Assembly: GCA_021166815.1 (NCBI GenBank)
Contig: JAJPEO010000084.1
Coordinates: 1-5,033 of the forward strand
Direction of reading: 5' to 3'
DNA from: Nocardioides sp.
GTDB lineage: Bacteria; Actinomycetota; Actinomycetes; Propionibacteriales; Nocardioidaceae
Length of the DNA stretch: 5,033 nt
Below are positions 4,565 to 5,033 of this stretch, in pieces. Position numbers and translations under genes: made by a program. The number at the start of each line of letters is the position of its first letter. Position 1 is the first letter of the stretch. The notes under the pieces are model-generated. The model was not told the origin of the DNA and did not search any database. It worked only from the letters and a program-made list of their open reading frames with translations.

Positions 4565-5033
4565 TCAGCTCGGCGATCTTTGCCTCGTCCTCGCGGACCG
4601 TGGGCCGGACGCGATCCTGGAGACCTGAGGCTGGGTTGCCAGCACGAGTGTGACCAGCGCGCCGACCGCAGTCGTGACCAGCGCCTCGACGGCCGCGGAG
4701 GACCCGAGGAGTGCTGGACCCCTCAGGTCGTCCAGCGCTGCGAGCAGGCCCAGGACAGCGAGCGTGCCCAGTGCAGCCCCGACGGCGGGAAGGAGCCTGT
4801 CTCGAAGTCGGCGCCTCCTGCTGCCTCGCCTGGCGAGCGCAGGCCAGGCGGCAGTGGCGATGAGAGGAGCGAGATGGTAGGTCGTGGTGGGGCTGGCCAT
4901 GGCCAGCCCGGCCCAGAGCGTCAAGGTGGCCGCGGTCCATGCGGCACCCCGGAAGGGGCTGTCGTCGCGTTCCACCGACGCGTCGGATACCCCGAGCCGA
5001 CGGGTCCACTTGCCGACGATCAGGAGCAGGGCA
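4565..5033 (-). CDS. Multi-pass membrane protein of unknown function, C-terminal part
   Basis: The frame is open from the right edge to TGA 4567-4565, so its N-terminus lies outside; the ATG at 4975 is probably internal because ALLLIVGKWTRRLGVSDASV precedes it in frame. About 155 residues are visible. Hydrophobic segments are a partial one at the edge (ALLLIVG), AAWTAATLTLWAGLAMA, TTYHLAPLIATAAWPALA, LLPAVGAALGTLAVLGLLAA and AVEALVTTAVGALVTLVLA. A basic loop (RRGSRRRRLRDR) between the second and third full segments suggests a cytoplasmic side by the positive-inside rule. The tail after LVLATQP (QVSRIASGPRSARTRQRSPS) is less natural. A different frame there reads REDEAKIAELNA, so a frameshift near 4630 that lost the true C-terminus is possible. 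No family recognised. Confidence 0.7.
   Translation of the reverse strand, partial: ALLLIVGKWTRRLGVSDASVERDDSPFRGAAWTAATLTLWAGLAMASPTTTYHLAPLIATAAWPALARRGSRRRRLRDRLLPAVGAALGTLAVLGLLAALDDLRGPALLGSSAAVEALVTTAVGALVTLVLATQPQVSRIASGPRSARTRQRSPS

Noticed and set aside
4500..5009. A 169-codon minus-strand frame overlapping the membrane protein
   Set aside because: Most of it is Arg/Gly/His-rich shadow of the membrane frame. Only its last 30 or so residues look protein-like, and these are reported as possible frameshift remains.

Overview
The window is GC-rich, with G/C-heavy third codon positions, GTG starts, a LuxR/NarL-type regulator tail and IS481 and IS21 families. This suggests a high-GC actinobacterium, possibly a Nocardioides or Aeromicrobium relative; the genus is a guess from codon style and protein flavour only. 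Two partial genes at the edges flank a middle that is mostly mobile-element debris.

Left (1-1082): the N-terminal 279 codons of a secreted subtilisin-family (S8) protease on the minus strand, then the C-terminal helix-turn-helix of a LuxR/NarL response regulator, also on the minus strand and broken at its 5' side. At about 1063-1085 the regulator is joined to the C-terminal quarter of an IS481-family transposase on the plus strand. That remnant runs to the element's right end at 1397.

Middle (1398-4073): a 44-bp perfect direct repeat (1398-1441 and 4030-4073) bounds about 2.6 kb. On the minus strand each copy reads as the 3' half of a tRNA-Ala(CGC)-like gene, from U33 through the CGC anticodon, T-arm and acceptor strand. 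This is the usual footprint of a tyrosine integrase att site. Between the copies lie (a) a minus-strand two-gene operon resembling a toxin-antitoxin module with the toxin first, (b) the left end of an IS21-family element with three terminal repeats, (c) an in-frame chimera of IstA N-terminus and tyrosine-recombinase C-terminus, and (d) an intact secreted SGNH/GDSL hydrolase with a Pro/Glu linker and a basic fibronectin-III-like tail, followed by a strong hairpin. The integrase that presumably built the island is reduced to its last 36 or so codons. The island therefore looks immobilised, with the TA module and hydrolase as surviving cargo.

Right (4074-5033): about 490 bp without a confident gene, holding palindromes and two short doubtful frames, then the C-terminal part of a multi-pass membrane protein on the minus strand that runs off the edge.

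No complete RNA gene, CRISPR array or replication origin was seen. The best candidates for something little described are the TA-like pair, the IstA-integrase chimera and the doubled tRNA-Ala half-genes.
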